A stretch of DNA of 64,000 bases, from positions 1,054,001 to 1,118,000 of the forward strand of contig JAUKUA010000006.1 of NCBI GenBank assembly GCA_030549175.1. The letters run 5' to 3'. Under the pieces are notes generated by a model. It had not been told where the DNA came from. It did no database searches and worked only from the letters and a program-made list of their open reading frames with translations. Origin of the DNA: Lasiosphaeris hirsuta. Lineage: Eukaryota; Ascomycota; Sordariomycetes; Sordariales; Lasiosphaeriaceae. Positions 25,498 through 36,645 of the stretch are shown piece after piece; position 1 is the stretch's first letter, and each line of letters begins with the position of its first letter. The translations under genes were made by a program, and so were the position numbers.

Positions 25498-26589
25498 GAT
25501 GGGCAGGAGCGAAATAAAATGATTGGAAAGGGGGGGTGTCGTTCGAGAAAGGTGCAGCTAATTGTGGGCCCAATAGGTGGTCGACAAGAGGAATGGCTTG
25601 CCGCGGGCAGGAAGGCCTATTACGCAAGGTTTTAACGGCGGGGATTCCAAGGATCCAAGCACTTATTGTACAGGACAGACGGCTTGTGCCAGTAGCTAAC
25701 GACTGTGTTTCCTGCTAAGTGCTCTGCTGGTGCTGGTGCTGTTCCTTGGTTGTGACTGTCGCCCATGAACTCGTGGCGGAACTCTAAAGGCGTGATTGGA
25801 CTTGAAGCGCGACTGTGGGAGGGTGAGGGAGCTCAGCTTCAAAACGCGATTGGGAGCTGCTGCTTCACATGCGGCTAAAATAAAAATAAAATAACGACGT
25901 CAGATGGCGCGGGATATGCTAGCACAAATCACCAGTCAGGAGCTCGTTGGTGGAAGCTAAGCATCAATGCCGTCGCGTTTAGGTTAGTAGGTATGTTTGA
26001 AACCCAAAGGTCACGGTAGCTAGAACCGTTGACAACTCGACTGTAGGGTCATGAGCGTTCCGTTGTAAGGTTCCAGAAAAAAAAAAAGGGGGTATCGGAG
26101 TCCAAGCTTGATTGCCGATTTTGCAATTTTCCCTGTCATTGCTAGGGTCACGTCATCCCTGCGTGGGACCTGGACAACGTGTGGCTTGGCAGTGGCGTGA
26201 ATTCTCTTAGGGCGACTCCGTGCTCCGCGCCGCACTCCTTATCAGAGCTTCCGAAGCTGATTCCTGACCACTGACGACATCATCACAAGACATGGCTCTG
26301 CTATCACAGCGTCACACATACAACCGAACCCCATGCGCTGGGTTGCCTATTATGCAAGAATCCTAAGCTCCACAGAGATCAGACCCCCACCCCGAAAACT
26401 GCGATTGGTTTCGTTTTGTTTTTATTCTACTGCTGTCGTTCTTGCAGGTCTATCCTATGACAACAATTAACCTACTCCGTATTCTCAGGCCCACGCTTTT
26501 CTCAAACTTGACGGTAGTGTTAATTGTTGACACGTCATTTAGAGCCTACAATATACAGGCGGACAGAGAAACCGGCTAGATCAAATTTG
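25498..26589. other. Intergenic; promoter region of the cytidylyltransferase, nothing else recognised
   Basis: About 1.1 kb between the PCT1 start codon and the 3' end of the HET pseudogene. It includes a short A-tract near 26078-26088. I see no gene or known regulatory element. Confidence 0.45.
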
Positions 26590-28268
26590 TCAAGACAAGA
26601 CAATAACCTTTTCTTCCAACTCACCCTTACTGACCATATGGATAGCTTCTCCATGCATCAGACCATGTATATACGACTCGCCAAGTAGTTTCCGCGCCAA
26701 GTCACCATTTTTCCAGCTTTCGCGGATGATAAAGGGCACCCCAAGACCTCGGAGCACACAGCATTTGTCGCCAGGCCGTGAGACCCTCGGAACCAAACAA
26801 TAGAATCCCTTTTCCGTAATAGCAAAACTCCTCCCAGCGCACATGCCAAGCACCGACTTCATGGCCGAGAAGGCCTCGTGGGTTGTTGATACGGGGGCGT
26901 CCTCCGGGGAGCTACCGGTTGCTATGCGCGCGTTCATATCGATCAGAGTCTTGAAACTGTCGAGAGACAAATTTCCATCTGCGGAAAGGGGCATTCCAAA
27001 AGCAATAAATCGCGGCATTCCTCGCTGCCCATAAACGAACGGCATCCTAGGGCCCTAGATATATCGCCCCAGTGTGCTCCAGGGATGAAAGCATATCTAT
27101 GCCCACCATCTGGAATAACAAGACCATGGTCTCGCGGTACAGCATCAGCTTATCTTTGCTATAGTCTGGTCGGATGACCGGACCGCCTCCGTCGGGCAGC
27201 TGGGCAAGCAGATGCCCCAGCAGAGCCTATACACGATTCCTTGGGTCGTGGCAGGACAGGAGCGTGGCGTGGTCCAGAAGGTCGAGTAGACTATAGTCCC
27301 ACGCATCCATTGTGGCTCTCCAGGAACCGGACCAGTCGGACTAGTCGATATTGATGAGGCGATATCCTATCGAAAATTTGGCACTCTAATGCTGCTGCAT
27401 GAGCCATTTGAGCGTCTCAGTGAGCTGCTGGTAGCCAAATACAAATGTTTCCATACAGTATAATAGGATCCCGAGCCATTCCGGCCTCCTGTAGCACCCA
27501 AACTCGACCAAACCATGGCCGGTCCATTAGCACCACCAGCGACCTCCATCGCAGGTCGTTCTGCAGCGGATCGTTAGTGTGCAATGACTGGCCCTAGTGT
27601 CCAATGCCGACGTCGTACACGGCGGCCACTCTGGTAACGAGGTGCAAGACATTTCCGCTCCGTTCTCGTCCGGAGGGTTGCCCATGCAGATTAAGACCTT
27701 GACTGCCCGTCTATACAGGAGACCCATGCTGGCGACCTGAGAGCCCCGTTCCTGGACATTACTCTGGTTGATGCACACTGCGTCAGCCCAAACCAGTCTT
27801 CCGGCGTTGGCCAACCGGGCCTGGACAAGGGCGGAGTGCAGATTCGCGGTGACGCCCAAATCCACCCCATTGCATGAGATGGTGTGTGTGGGTGTTTGGT
27901 TTCCCCAGACGTAAGAGATGGCGTCGTATGGTGGGGAGGAACGGAAATCGACTGTGGTGAGGTTGACTCGGACGGGATTGGTGATGCTGCCGGGCTCGAG
28001 TTGCATGAGCCGAATGTCGTTTTGTCCTTGCAGTGCCTGATAGAGCACCGAGGATGCTATGGGGACGCTTCCCGGTGCCCCGGCTCTCCAGATCTCGTCG
28101 ATGACTAGCCGGGAATTGAATCTGGGGCAGACTAGGATAAGGATTATCTGCAGCCTCCAAACGCCACTTTGTGAGACAAGAGGGTGAGGCCACGCACAGA
28201 CCATTTGTATTTCCCGGGCAGGAAAAAAGGTCGTGAGCGTCCAAGAGGGCAACGCGACTCCACGGCAC
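26590..28268 (-). pseudogene. HET-domain (heterokaryon incompatibility-type) gene, broken
   Basis: The N-terminal part (28252 to about 27650) encodes clear HET-domain motifs: PYDAISYVWGNQ, SCNGVDLGVTANLHSALVQA, and LVWADAVCINQSNVQERGSQ. The frame then shifts near 27650. The continuation DPLQNDLRWRSLVVLMDR and PWFGRVWVLQEAGMARDP is in another frame, with an in-frame TAG at 27596-27594. A second shift follows before QQLTETLKWLMQQH, then TAG at 27389-27387, 27343-27341 and 27229-27227; the last breaks what should be the DPRNRVYALLGH motif. The end (27045-26590) encodes a distal segment with SFAITEKGFYCLVPRVSRPG, typical of the C-terminus of these proteins. At least two frameshifts and four stops mean it cannot make a full protein. 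HET genes control non-self recognition after hyphal fusion and often decay. Confidence 0.88.
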
Positions 28269-29964
28269 TATGCATTCATTACCTTGAAGGTATATATATA
28301 CTACTAAGCCAGTGCTACAAAACTTCTAATTATACACTAGAAAAATTCCAGAAAACGCTGATGATATCACGCAACACGCAAACTCCAATCGTGTCGTTGG
28401 TATCTGTCTCGAGCCGCTTGTTGCTTGCTGTCCTGTCTTAGTTTGTGGCGCTTTGCGGACCTCTGGGTGAGGGGTTCAACATAATTGCTAATACGTAGTA
28501 CAAAAGACTGGTATGAAGCATCTCCGCGCATTCAAGTCCCATTATTATTTTACCGCAACTTCCCTCCAGCTGAATTGTGCGTATACCTCACTGCCTCCGC
28601 ATCCATCCTCAGATTCCAAGCCCTGATGGTGACTGAGACGACCAACCGGTATTTCCCCCTCCTTTGACAAGCTCGGGGTGGTTCAGGTTGGCAGGTCGGC
28701 CCTGGCTTGTTGAGGAAGCAAGCGAGCGTTGACACACCGCTCCCAGACCCATTCCCTCCAGTTTCGGAGCCCTTGGATCCAGACGGGGCGTCATTTTGAG
28801 AAATAACTTCGAGGGGAACGAATTGTGCTCCCTCAACACCCGTAGATACTTCGGCGAAAAAAAAGCGCAGACAGCAACCCCGATGACCAGCCAATAGCCG
28901 ACACGAACTCACCTCAGGATCGCGGATGTCGATGCGCTGACAGGAATTGTGGGATAAGGATTCACGGATAAGGCCTGGGCAAACGAATTTACTACCCCAC
29001 GCCAGCCAACCTCGCTCACGCTCTTCGCCCAGCTCGTTCGGCGCCAGGCTTCGAAAGGCCTCACCTCGGACGGAAACAAAAATGGCGCCTCTGGAAATCG
29101 CTCTGCGAATTAGGGCGGCGGGTGCGGCTACACAGAGCCCAGCTATAAGCAGCTCCGCCGGGATGCTCCTTGGCGCGAGTAGCAGAGGTACGGTAACGAG
29201 TCTTTTTTTGTCGTTTGCCTGTTTCGGGTTGGCTTCGACTGGCTTTTTGGCTTGTTGTCCGGCGCGGTTTTCACCTGCTAGCCACCTGTAGGGCTCTGCG
29301 GGCTCTGCGATGCGATGTTTTTCTCCAGCTCATCCCTTCCGCCCGGTTTCGGCCGGCCTTGGAGCAACAAGTCAGTCAGAGTGGAAATCGCCTGACTTGG
29401 CTGCAACACGCCCCTGCATCGCGCTTTCTCTTCTAAGTCTTTCTCCTCTGGCGGCTGTCTCATGGCCAGTTAGTAGGCAGCTCTAGGGCAGCCCGATCCC
29501 CGATTCCGGGCTAGGCCGTCAGGCGATAGGAGCAACATGCTACATGCGTCCGATTCCATCGTGTCTGGCTTTGGCCAACCACATGGATGCTGGCCATGTT
29601 TGCCTCCCGTTTCTTATTCTTGCCCCGTTCCCTGCCTATCCTCTGGTTCCTGTGTGGTTGAAGAGCGCAAAACGCAAGTGCAGTCCCAAGCTGTAAATTG
29701 CCTCACGTGTGATATCGCCAATATATTCCCTTCAAGTCCTCTTCGTCCATTGCTGCTATTGTGAGGCGACCCACAAACGATAAAAGCCCCTCCTCTAACA
29801 CGCCCACCTTTGCCGTCGTAGACCTCTTAGGTCACGCTGCTCGAACTGCCCCGCCATCGTCCCTCACTAGCATCTCGCTACGCCATCACTCGACGAGTCG
29901 CAACACCTTTTATTCTCATCATCGACAGTTGCGCCTGTCACTTTCGTCTCACCAAGTCCGCACC
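28269..29964. other. Intergenic upstream of alanine aminotransferase, including a possible presequence-coding leader
   Basis: About 1.7 kb with no recognised independent gene. The last ~250 bases (29713-29964) are an open extension of the aminotransferase frame with presequence-like composition but no AUG, described in the findings. The rest holds promoter and leader sequence. Confidence 0.5.
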
Positions 29965-31479
29965 ATGGGGTCCACCGCAGCTAAGCGTTTGAATATCAAC
30001 AACATCAACCCGCACATCAAGGCTGCCAAGTATGCCGTGCGTGGCGAGCTTGCCGTCAAGTCCGAGGAGTACCGTGCCTACCTCCGTAGTGGCTTGACCG
30101 ATCTGCCCTTCACACAAGTCATCTCGGCCAACATTGGCAACCCCCAGCAGCTTGACCAGAAGCCTATCACCTTCTTCCGCCAAGTCCTGAGCCTCCTCGA
30201 GAATCCCGCCCTACTTAACCACAAGGACGTGCTCCTGAACCAGCTTGGCTATAAGTCCGATGTGATCCAGCGCGCCGAGTGGCTTCTCAAGCAAGTCGGC
30301 TCCGTTGGAGCCTATAGTGCCAGCAACGGCGTTCCCGCTATCAGACAGAGCATCGCCGCCTTCCTCGAGAGTGAGTGGATCTCATGTCTACTCTTCATTT
30401 GCTACAGATTCTGACTCATATGACTAGGACGCGATGGTTTCCCCGCTAAGGAATCTGATATCTATCTCTCGGCAGGTGCATCGTCAGGAGTTAGCACCCT
30501 CCTACACATCATCTGTGCTGATGCTAACTCGGGCATCCTTGTCCCCATCCCACAATACCCCCTCTACACCGCCTCTCTTGCGGTGCTAGATGCCACCTGT
30601 GTTCCGTACCTTCTTGACGAGGCCAGGAATTGGGGTACCGACCTGGCTATCATCAAGGAGGCCAATGAGAAGGCTAAGGCCGAGGGCGTCGATGTGCGTG
30701 CTATCGTCATCATCAACCCCGGAAATCCTACCGGTGCCTCGCTACCCGAGGAGGACATTCGCGCCGTGATCGACTATGCCCGCCAGGAGCATCTTGTCAT
30801 CCTCGCCGATGAGGTGTACCAGACCAACGTATTTGTCGGCGAGTTCATTAGCTTCAAGCGCATGCTCCGTCAAATGCAGGCCGAGAAGCCCGGCGAGTAC
30901 GATGACGTCGAGCTCGCCTCGCTGCACTCAGTATCCAAGGGTATGGTGGGCGAGTGCGGCCACCGCGGCGGCTACTTTGAGCTTGTCAACTTCGACCCCG
31001 AGGTGCAGGCCGAGATCTACAAGTTCGTCAGTATCATGCTCTGCGCGCCTGTCATCGGCCAGTGCTTGGTCGAGCTCATGGTGAACCCTCCGCGTGCGGG
31101 TGAGCCAAGCCACGATCTATACAAGCAAGAGTATGACGGCATCTTCAACGGCCTCAAGGAGCGCGCCAACGCGCTACACAAGGCGTTTGAGCAGATGGAG
31201 GGCGTCGAGTGCGGATCGCCCCAGGGCAGTATGTACCTGTTCCCCACCATCAACTTGCCGCCCAAGGCCGCCGAGGCTGCGGCTGCCGAGGGTCGCTCCC
31301 CCGATGAGTTCTACTGCATGCGCTTGCTCGAGGCGACGGGTGTGTGTGTCGTGCCTGGCTCGGGCTTCGGTCAGAAGGACGGTAGCCTGCACTTCCGAAC
31401 GACGTTTCTCGCCCCCGGTACCGAGTGGGTCGGCAACATCATCAAGTTCCACAAGGAGTTCATGGACAAGTACCGCTGA
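29965..31479 (+). CDS. ALT1: Alanine aminotransferase (PLP-dependent)
   Basis: Transfers the amino group between alanine and 2-oxoglutarate, linking pyruvate to glutamate metabolism. Exons are 29965-30370 and 30428-31479, giving 485 aa from ATG 29965 (context caccATGg). Family landmarks are NINPHIKAAKYAVRGELAVK at the N-terminus, ISANIGNPQQLDQKPITFFR, YLSAGASSGVSTLLH, the substrate/PLP loop IINPGNPTGASLPEEDIR, ILADEVYQTNVF, the PLP-lysine segment SVSKGMVGECGHRGGYFE, and VCVVPGSGFGQKDGSLHFRT near the end. The intron joins GAG A|GA CGC, restoring LERRDGFPAKESD. The 485-aa form lacks a targeting peptide. The frame is open for ~250 bases upstream without an AUG and would encode an Arg/Ser/His-rich stretch, so a mitochondrial isoform is possible. 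Confidence 0.95.
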
Positions 31480-32223
31480 GCGTGGAAAATACACCGGCTA
31501 GTCAAGACTATGAATACGAGACTTACGAAGAAACTAGGAAGCAAAGCGAGTTGTCATTTTCCATGCTACATCCCAGGATTTGGTTTTTTTTTTTGGCTGC
31601 TAGGTTAGATCCAGAAGCAACTGTGATATCCCCGGATTCTTGCTTTCTTCTGTGTCGATGGCTTTCTCTTCCTATCGAAGAGGCAAAAACAGTGGCCTGG
31701 ATATTGAGCTATGCAGTCGGTGATCTGTTGGCTAGATGGGCCATTTTCCCTCTCCCTCCAGACCGTGTCACATGGAAAAGGGGGCATGGGAAAGAGGGAT
31801 ATCTTAGTTAGACAATGTAACTCCAGCTAAAAAAAGTTGGGGGCGCGGCCGGGCGCGAAGGGATGGCGTCGCGAGAAATAACATAAAAGGGGTAACCATC
31901 TGGCTAGCCAGGTAATCGCATCACGAAAGAATGATTTCACATACCACACGAAATCGTACTTGTGTCGTTCGACTTCTGCGTACTTGTGAAACTCATGTCA
32001 AACTGAGCTAGACCCGAACCTGTATCCGGAGCTGACCTAGTTGAATTCGGGCCACCTTCTATTCTAGGTAAGTATCATACAATTGCTATCAGCACATCTT
32101 TTGGTCTCGTGTGCTTCGGACTCGATTGCGGTAGAAGTATGCCAACGCAGCAGCTAGATAGATGCTTCTAGCTACATGAAAGGTCGGGCTGGTGCCTCTC
32201 TCTGCTCTACGATGTCCAACCCG
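31480..32223. other. Convergent 3' region between ALT1 and RPN7, nothing recognised
   Basis: About 740 bases between two stop codons on opposite strands. It should contain both 3' UTRs and polyadenylation sites. No RNA gene or repeat is evident. Confidence 0.5.
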
Positions 32224-33821
32224 TTACGCCCTCTCACTCCCCCTCAATCTGACTGCCTGGCCGTACTTTTGCAGCTTGGTAATCAGCTGATCGCCCTGGC
32301 GGACAACGTCTTGATACTGCTTGTTTTTGTCATCGGGCCTGTTTGTCTCGATCACACCCTTGCCCGAAATACGGTCGATGGTGCAGGGGATCCGCCCGGC
32401 GGCGATGAACTTGGCCAAATCGCTATGACTCGTTAGTATTTGCTTATCTCGGGTGCCAGGATGAGGGGAAAGGGGTCTCACCGATCCAAAAAGTCAACCG
32501 TAACACCAAAGTCGTTAGCCATGCTGTCGAGCCCGACGACGCGGTAGCTCTGCAACAACTGCTGGTAGGCGCGGAGGCGCATCTCGCGAACGAACCAGTT
32601 CTTATGCTCATGAAGGTAGCGGTCCTGTGTGAGAAACTGCTCCTCGACAAAGGCAAGGGCCTGGAAGAACAGCTTGTACCGGCCGTTGTAGAGACTACTG
32701 ACGAGCTGGGCAAGCGGACTGAAGTCTACAGTTGCCTCGACCTCGGGCTGGTCAGCAGCGCTGCTACCAAGCGTTGTCAGGTTGACGACGGTGGTCCTTG
32801 CGGCTGATGGCGCAGCTGAAGTATCTTGGGAACTGACGTCGGCGCCGGGGCCAGCAGACAGAGCGCCTGAAAGAGCAAGCAACTTGTCATCGCCGTCGCC
32901 AAGAATGGCCTTGATTTCGGGAGCGTCAACAACCTTTGACTTGAAGTCGACGCGCTTGAGAGAGACGGAGCCGGCAAGGACCGAGTAGACGACTAGGTTG
33001 CTGTATGTGCATAGCTCGTACGACGTGAAGGTAGACAAGCTATCGAGGAGCAAGGGTGCCGCTAGGTTGTAGCTGCGAGCTGTCAGGAGGTAGAGACCCT
33101 CGTAGGCCTTGAGGCGGTTGCGCCGGTCCCAGTCGCCGCCGCTCTCTACCAGCGTCTTAGCACGCTCTACATGCTTCTTCACTAGCAGCTTGTCTCCGTA
33201 GAACAGACCCATGCGGATGATTGCTAGCACGAGGTCAATTTTAGCGCCGAGGATGCCCGTCTTCTCGTAGACATCTTCGTAGGCGGCGATGGCTTTCTCC
33301 TTGAGAGACAAGGTGTGTTAGTCAATGAAGGGGGGTTGCGCAGCCTCGTAAGCGGGACCAACCTTGTCGCCGACTCTGGCCCAGAACTCAGCTCTTTTGC
33401 CCCGTGCCGCCTGGATCTCGGTTTCGCCAGCCTTCTCAACGGCCTCCTCTTCCTCCTTCTGGATCTCCTCAAGCTCGCGGTCGTTGTCGGCTTGCAGCGA
33501 CTGGTACAAGGCCTCGTCCCATGGCACGTTTGTGCTCGACGAGGGGCCGCGGGAAGCGATCATACCGACGGCGCTACTCTTCCTGCTAGGAGGCTTGCCA
33601 ACCACATTCGCACTACCCTCTCCAACAGCATTGAGGATGCCTTCTATCGGGTGCGCCAGGTACCGGTACAGCGGCGCCATCTTGTGCTCGTTGATGGCAT
33701 CCTGCAGGCTCTTGACGGACGCCGTCTGCGCGGGGCGGGAGGCGTACGGGTTGGTGAGGGTGAAGACGTGCTGGGATAGCGGCAGAAGAGGCCACTTTGC
33801 GTATTGCGGATCAGAACCCAT
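32224..33821 (-). CDS. RPN7: 26S proteasome regulatory particle lid subunit Rpn7
   Basis: PCI-domain subunit of the 19S lid, needed for lid assembly and deubiquitination-coupled degradation. Minus-strand exons are 33821-33363, 33299-32482 and 32422-32224, giving 491 aa. It begins MGSDPQYAKWPLLPLSQHVF. Family features include YQSLQADNDRELEEIQKEEE, EFWARVGDK, then AYEDVYEKTGILGAKIDLVL, IRMGLFYGDKLLVKKHVERA, the TPR-like helical repeats, and a C-terminal PCI/winged-helix region through MRLRAYQQLLQSYRVVGLDS and FIAAGRIPCTIDRISGKGVI. Compared with yeast Rpn7 it is longer: there is an Ala/Ser-rich insert after ILGDGDDKLLALSG and a Ser-rich linker near residues 70-100. Divergent from the ABD1 gene, with about 640 bp between start codons. 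Confidence 0.94.
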
Positions 33822-34459
33822 GATGTGTAGTTTGGGGTATGAGTGTTTGGAGAGGTACGAGCAAGGCCAAGCCGCTGACAGACCTGGGATCGATGTTCGA
33901 AATCAGGGCTGGAGCTGGCGGGCCGGGATATCGCACAGTCGAGCAGGCACGCTGGCTATGTTCACGAGAATATTAGATCGCTGAAATCGAGACGTTAACC
34001 GGGGATGGAAGATGCAGCTGTGCAAGGCCGAAGATGGATCAGAATGATGCGAAGCTCACAGCTTGGAGGACTGCAATGGAAATGGGAGTGCGGTGGTGGC
34101 TCGAGCGCGACCTGGACCTCTGGGCTGCAAGGCGGCAACTGCTCGCGTCAGTCGCAGGGCAGGGTCGCAGGGCCTCAGCTTGTTCCATATCGGGCTAAGC
34201 GGCTTATCGTTGGGGCCAAGCTTCAGAGTCCAATCCACACTCCACCCCGACCTGGCTCGAGCAGAGGCGACCCCTGAAATTCATTCACAAAGAACTGCAG
34301 TCGAAAGCTGAATCGACTTGACGAACAATAACAAAGGCCTCACGCTATGTTTTGACAGGCGGCGCTTTTGACAGACCGAAACACATACCTATGACCCCAA
34401 TCCTCCACCCCACCCAATAAGATATCCCACACATTCGCTTTGTCCACCGCGTCCTCGCA
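33822..34459. promoter_or_regulatory. Shared divergent promoter region of RPN7 and ABD1
   Basis: 640 bases separate the start codons of two divergently transcribed housekeeping genes, so both promoters must lie here. I looked for a proteasome-type GGTGGCAAA element and did not find one. Confidence 0.55.
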
Positions 34460-36028
34460 ATGGTGGGCAACTACGATCACGACGACCGCGACGACCGCGA
34501 GGTCGACCTCTCCTCTTCGCCAGTCCGACGCAGGACGCAACCTGATGTTTCATCTTCGCCAGCATCTGCCTCCAAACCACGACCCAAAAAGCCTACCGAG
34601 GAAGACGAGCTCCCCCAACCCTTTGACGCAAAGAAACTCGCACCAGCCAAGAAGCGACAACGCTCCACCTCGCCCGGCGAGCCGCGCAAGCAAAAGCGCC
34701 CCGGGCAGCGGGCTCGCATCACCGATGCCGAGCGGGAACGCAACCGACAGCGCGCCCTCGAGCGCGAACGGGAAATTGCCCAGGAGGAAGCAGCGCGAGC
34801 CGGCGGGCCCGCTATCCCCCCAGCAGTGGCTGGCCCTGGGGCTGACCCGCGCCGGGGTGCTATCAACGATGTGGTGCGCGCACATTACAATGCGGTGCCT
34901 GAGCGGGGCCGTGACTGGCGCAAGACCGACAGCCGTATTAAAGGCCTGCGATCCTTCAACAACTGGGTTAAGAGCTGCATCATCCAAAAGTTCTCGCCCG
35001 ACGAGGACCACGCACCAGGAGCGCGCGAGCGCGGCCTCACCACCAACAATCAGCTGCTCGTTCTGGACATTGGCTGTGGCAAGGGTGGTGATCTAGGCAA
35101 ATGGCAGCAGGCCCCCCAGTCTGTCGAGCTCTACGTCGGGCTGGACCCAGCTGAGGTGTCGATTGACCAGGCGCGTGAGCGCTACAGGAGCATGGCGAGC
35201 CGCGGAGGCGGACGTGGCGGACGCGGCGGTAGAGGCGGCTACGACCGGCGGCCGCAGCCGCGTCTCTTTGACGCCCGCTTTCACGTCAAGGACTGCTACG
35301 GCGAGACTATCGAAAACATTGATATTGTGCGTCAGGTAGGGTTTACGTCTTCGACAATTGCCGATGCTGGCCGCGGGTTTGACGTGGTCAGCATGATGTT
35401 CTGCATGCACTACGCCTTTGAGAGCGAGCACAAGGCACGCCAGATGCTCAAGAATGTAGCTGGCGCCCTGAAAAAGGGAGGCCGTTTCATCGGCTGCATC
35501 CCCAATTCAGACGTCATTGGCTCCCGTGTTGAAGAGTTCAACACACGCCTCGAGGAGCGGAAGAAAAAGAAGGCTGAGGCCAAGGTCGCCGAATCCGATA
35601 ATCCCAAACCCGAATCTACGTCCGAGGACGGCGAAGTCGAGGAGGGTGAGGCTGAGGAAGAGGAAACCGCCCAGTGGGGCAATGATATCTACCGCGTGCG
35701 GTTCCCGGGTAAGACCCCCGCCGACGGTATCTTCCGCCCACCGTTTGGGTGGAAGTACAACTTTTTCCTGCACGAAGCCGTCGAGGAGGTGCCCGAATAC
35801 GTGGTGCCATGGGAGGCGTTCCGCGCCCTCGCCGAGGACTACAACCTCGAACTCCAATACCACAAAACCTTCTCGGGCGTGTGGGAATCCGAGAAGGACG
35901 ACCGCGAGCTGGGCATACTCAGCGAGCGCATGGGCGTGCGCGACCGTAACACGGGCGCGCTGCTTGTCTCGCCCGAGGAGATGGAGGCTGCGAGCTTCTA
36001 TGTGGCGTTTTGCTTTTATAGAGTGTAG
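34460..36028 (+). CDS. ABD1: mRNA cap guanine-N7 methyltransferase
   Basis: Adds the N7-methyl group to the 5' cap guanosine of nuclear pre-mRNA using S-adenosylmethionine. Single exon, 522 aa. The N-terminal ~130 residues are charged and low-complexity (AKKRQRSTSPGEPRKQKRPG), typical of nuclear cap enzymes in fungi. RGRDWRKTDSRIKGLRSFNN and then NNWVKSCIIQKF precede the SAM-binding motif I, LVLDIGCGKGGDLGKW, at about residues 198-213, followed by ELYVGLDPAEVSIDQARERY. A Gly/Arg-rich insert (RGGGRGGRGGRGGYDRR) interrupts the fold. VSMMFCMHYAFESEHKARQM, GGRFIGCIPNSDVI and the long acidic loop EDGEVEEGEAEEEE follow. The end, GWKYNFFLHEAVEEVPEYVV then EAASFYVAFCFYRV, matches the conserved cap-binding C-terminus. 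Divergent from RPN7 and convergent with the Miro gene. Confidence 0.95.
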   Translation: MVGNYDHDDRDDREVDLSSSPVRRRTQPDVSSSPASASKPRPKKPTEEDELPQPFDAKKLAPAKKRQRSTSPGEPRKQKRPGQRARITDAERERNRQRALEREREIAQEEAARAGGPAIPPAVAGPGADPRRGAINDVVRAHYNAVPERGRDWRKTDSRIKGLRSFNNWVKSCIIQKFSPDEDHAPGARERGLTTNNQLLVLDIGCGKGGDLGKWQQAPQSVELYVGLDPAEVSIDQARERYRSMASRGGGRGGRGGRGGYDRRPQPRLFDARFHVKDCYGETIENIDIVRQVGFTSSTIADAGRGFDVVSMMFCMHYAFESEHKARQMLKNVAGALKKGGRFIGCIPNSDVIGSRVEEFNTRLEERKKKKAEAKVAESDNPKPESTSEDGEVEEGEAEEEETAQWGNDIYRVRFPGKTPADGIFRPPFGWKYNFFLHEAVEEVPEYVVPWEAFRALAEDYNLELQYHKTFSGVWESEKDDRELGILSERMGVRDRNTGALLVSPEEMEAASFYVAFCFYRV

Positions 36029-36645
36029 AGAGATGGGTAGGGGTTGTGATAGGAAAAGGACGGCGTCCCCGCTTGGCGAGAAACCAGCCCCCCCGCCTTG
36101 CATAGCATGGCAGCGCAAGGGCTGGCAATCAGTGGCCATAAATGGGTCAGGGGCGTTACAGCACCTGTTTGTGTATATAATTTGGGAGTAAGGTGGCTCT
36201 TTTTTGCAGTGGAGCGATCTTCATCACATGAGCACTAACCCTAGCGTTAATTACAAAGTGAGAAGATTTGCATTGACTTCCCGAACCCTCTACTACAATG
36301 GGATAGCAAATCTCCAAAAACGCGTGTGGCAATGCTGAGATGTGGTGATATGGGTATTACTATGTAAAGAGTTAAGGACTAGGCGGGGATATACTGTCGA
36401 AACTAGTGTAAGAGGAGTTGGGGTATCATGATCTCTCCGCATCAAGGGGAAAGGAAAGCAAGAGCTGGGGACGGTCATATATATATACTTCGCTTCGTAC
36501 AAACCGCCAAGCCACGAAAACAGTGAAACTCTGTCGAATGCAACCACGTCCACCCTTCTTTCTCCCCCCTCCCCTATCTCCTATCTCCTATCATTCTCTG
36601 CTCCAATCATTTCTCTCGCCCTCCCCGCGAAACTACTCCTCGATA
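36029..36645. other. Convergent 3' region between ABD1 and GEM1
   Basis: About 620 bases between two stop codons facing each other. A pyrimidine-rich stretch with CCTATCTCCTATC repeats lies near 36572-36595. No gene is recognised. Confidence 0.5.

Noticed and set aside
26590..28268. Repeat-induced point mutation as the cause of HET gene decay
   Set aside because: The TAG stops are compatible with C-to-T changes, but at least two frameshifts are present and the region is not strongly AT-rich; RIP alone does not explain it.
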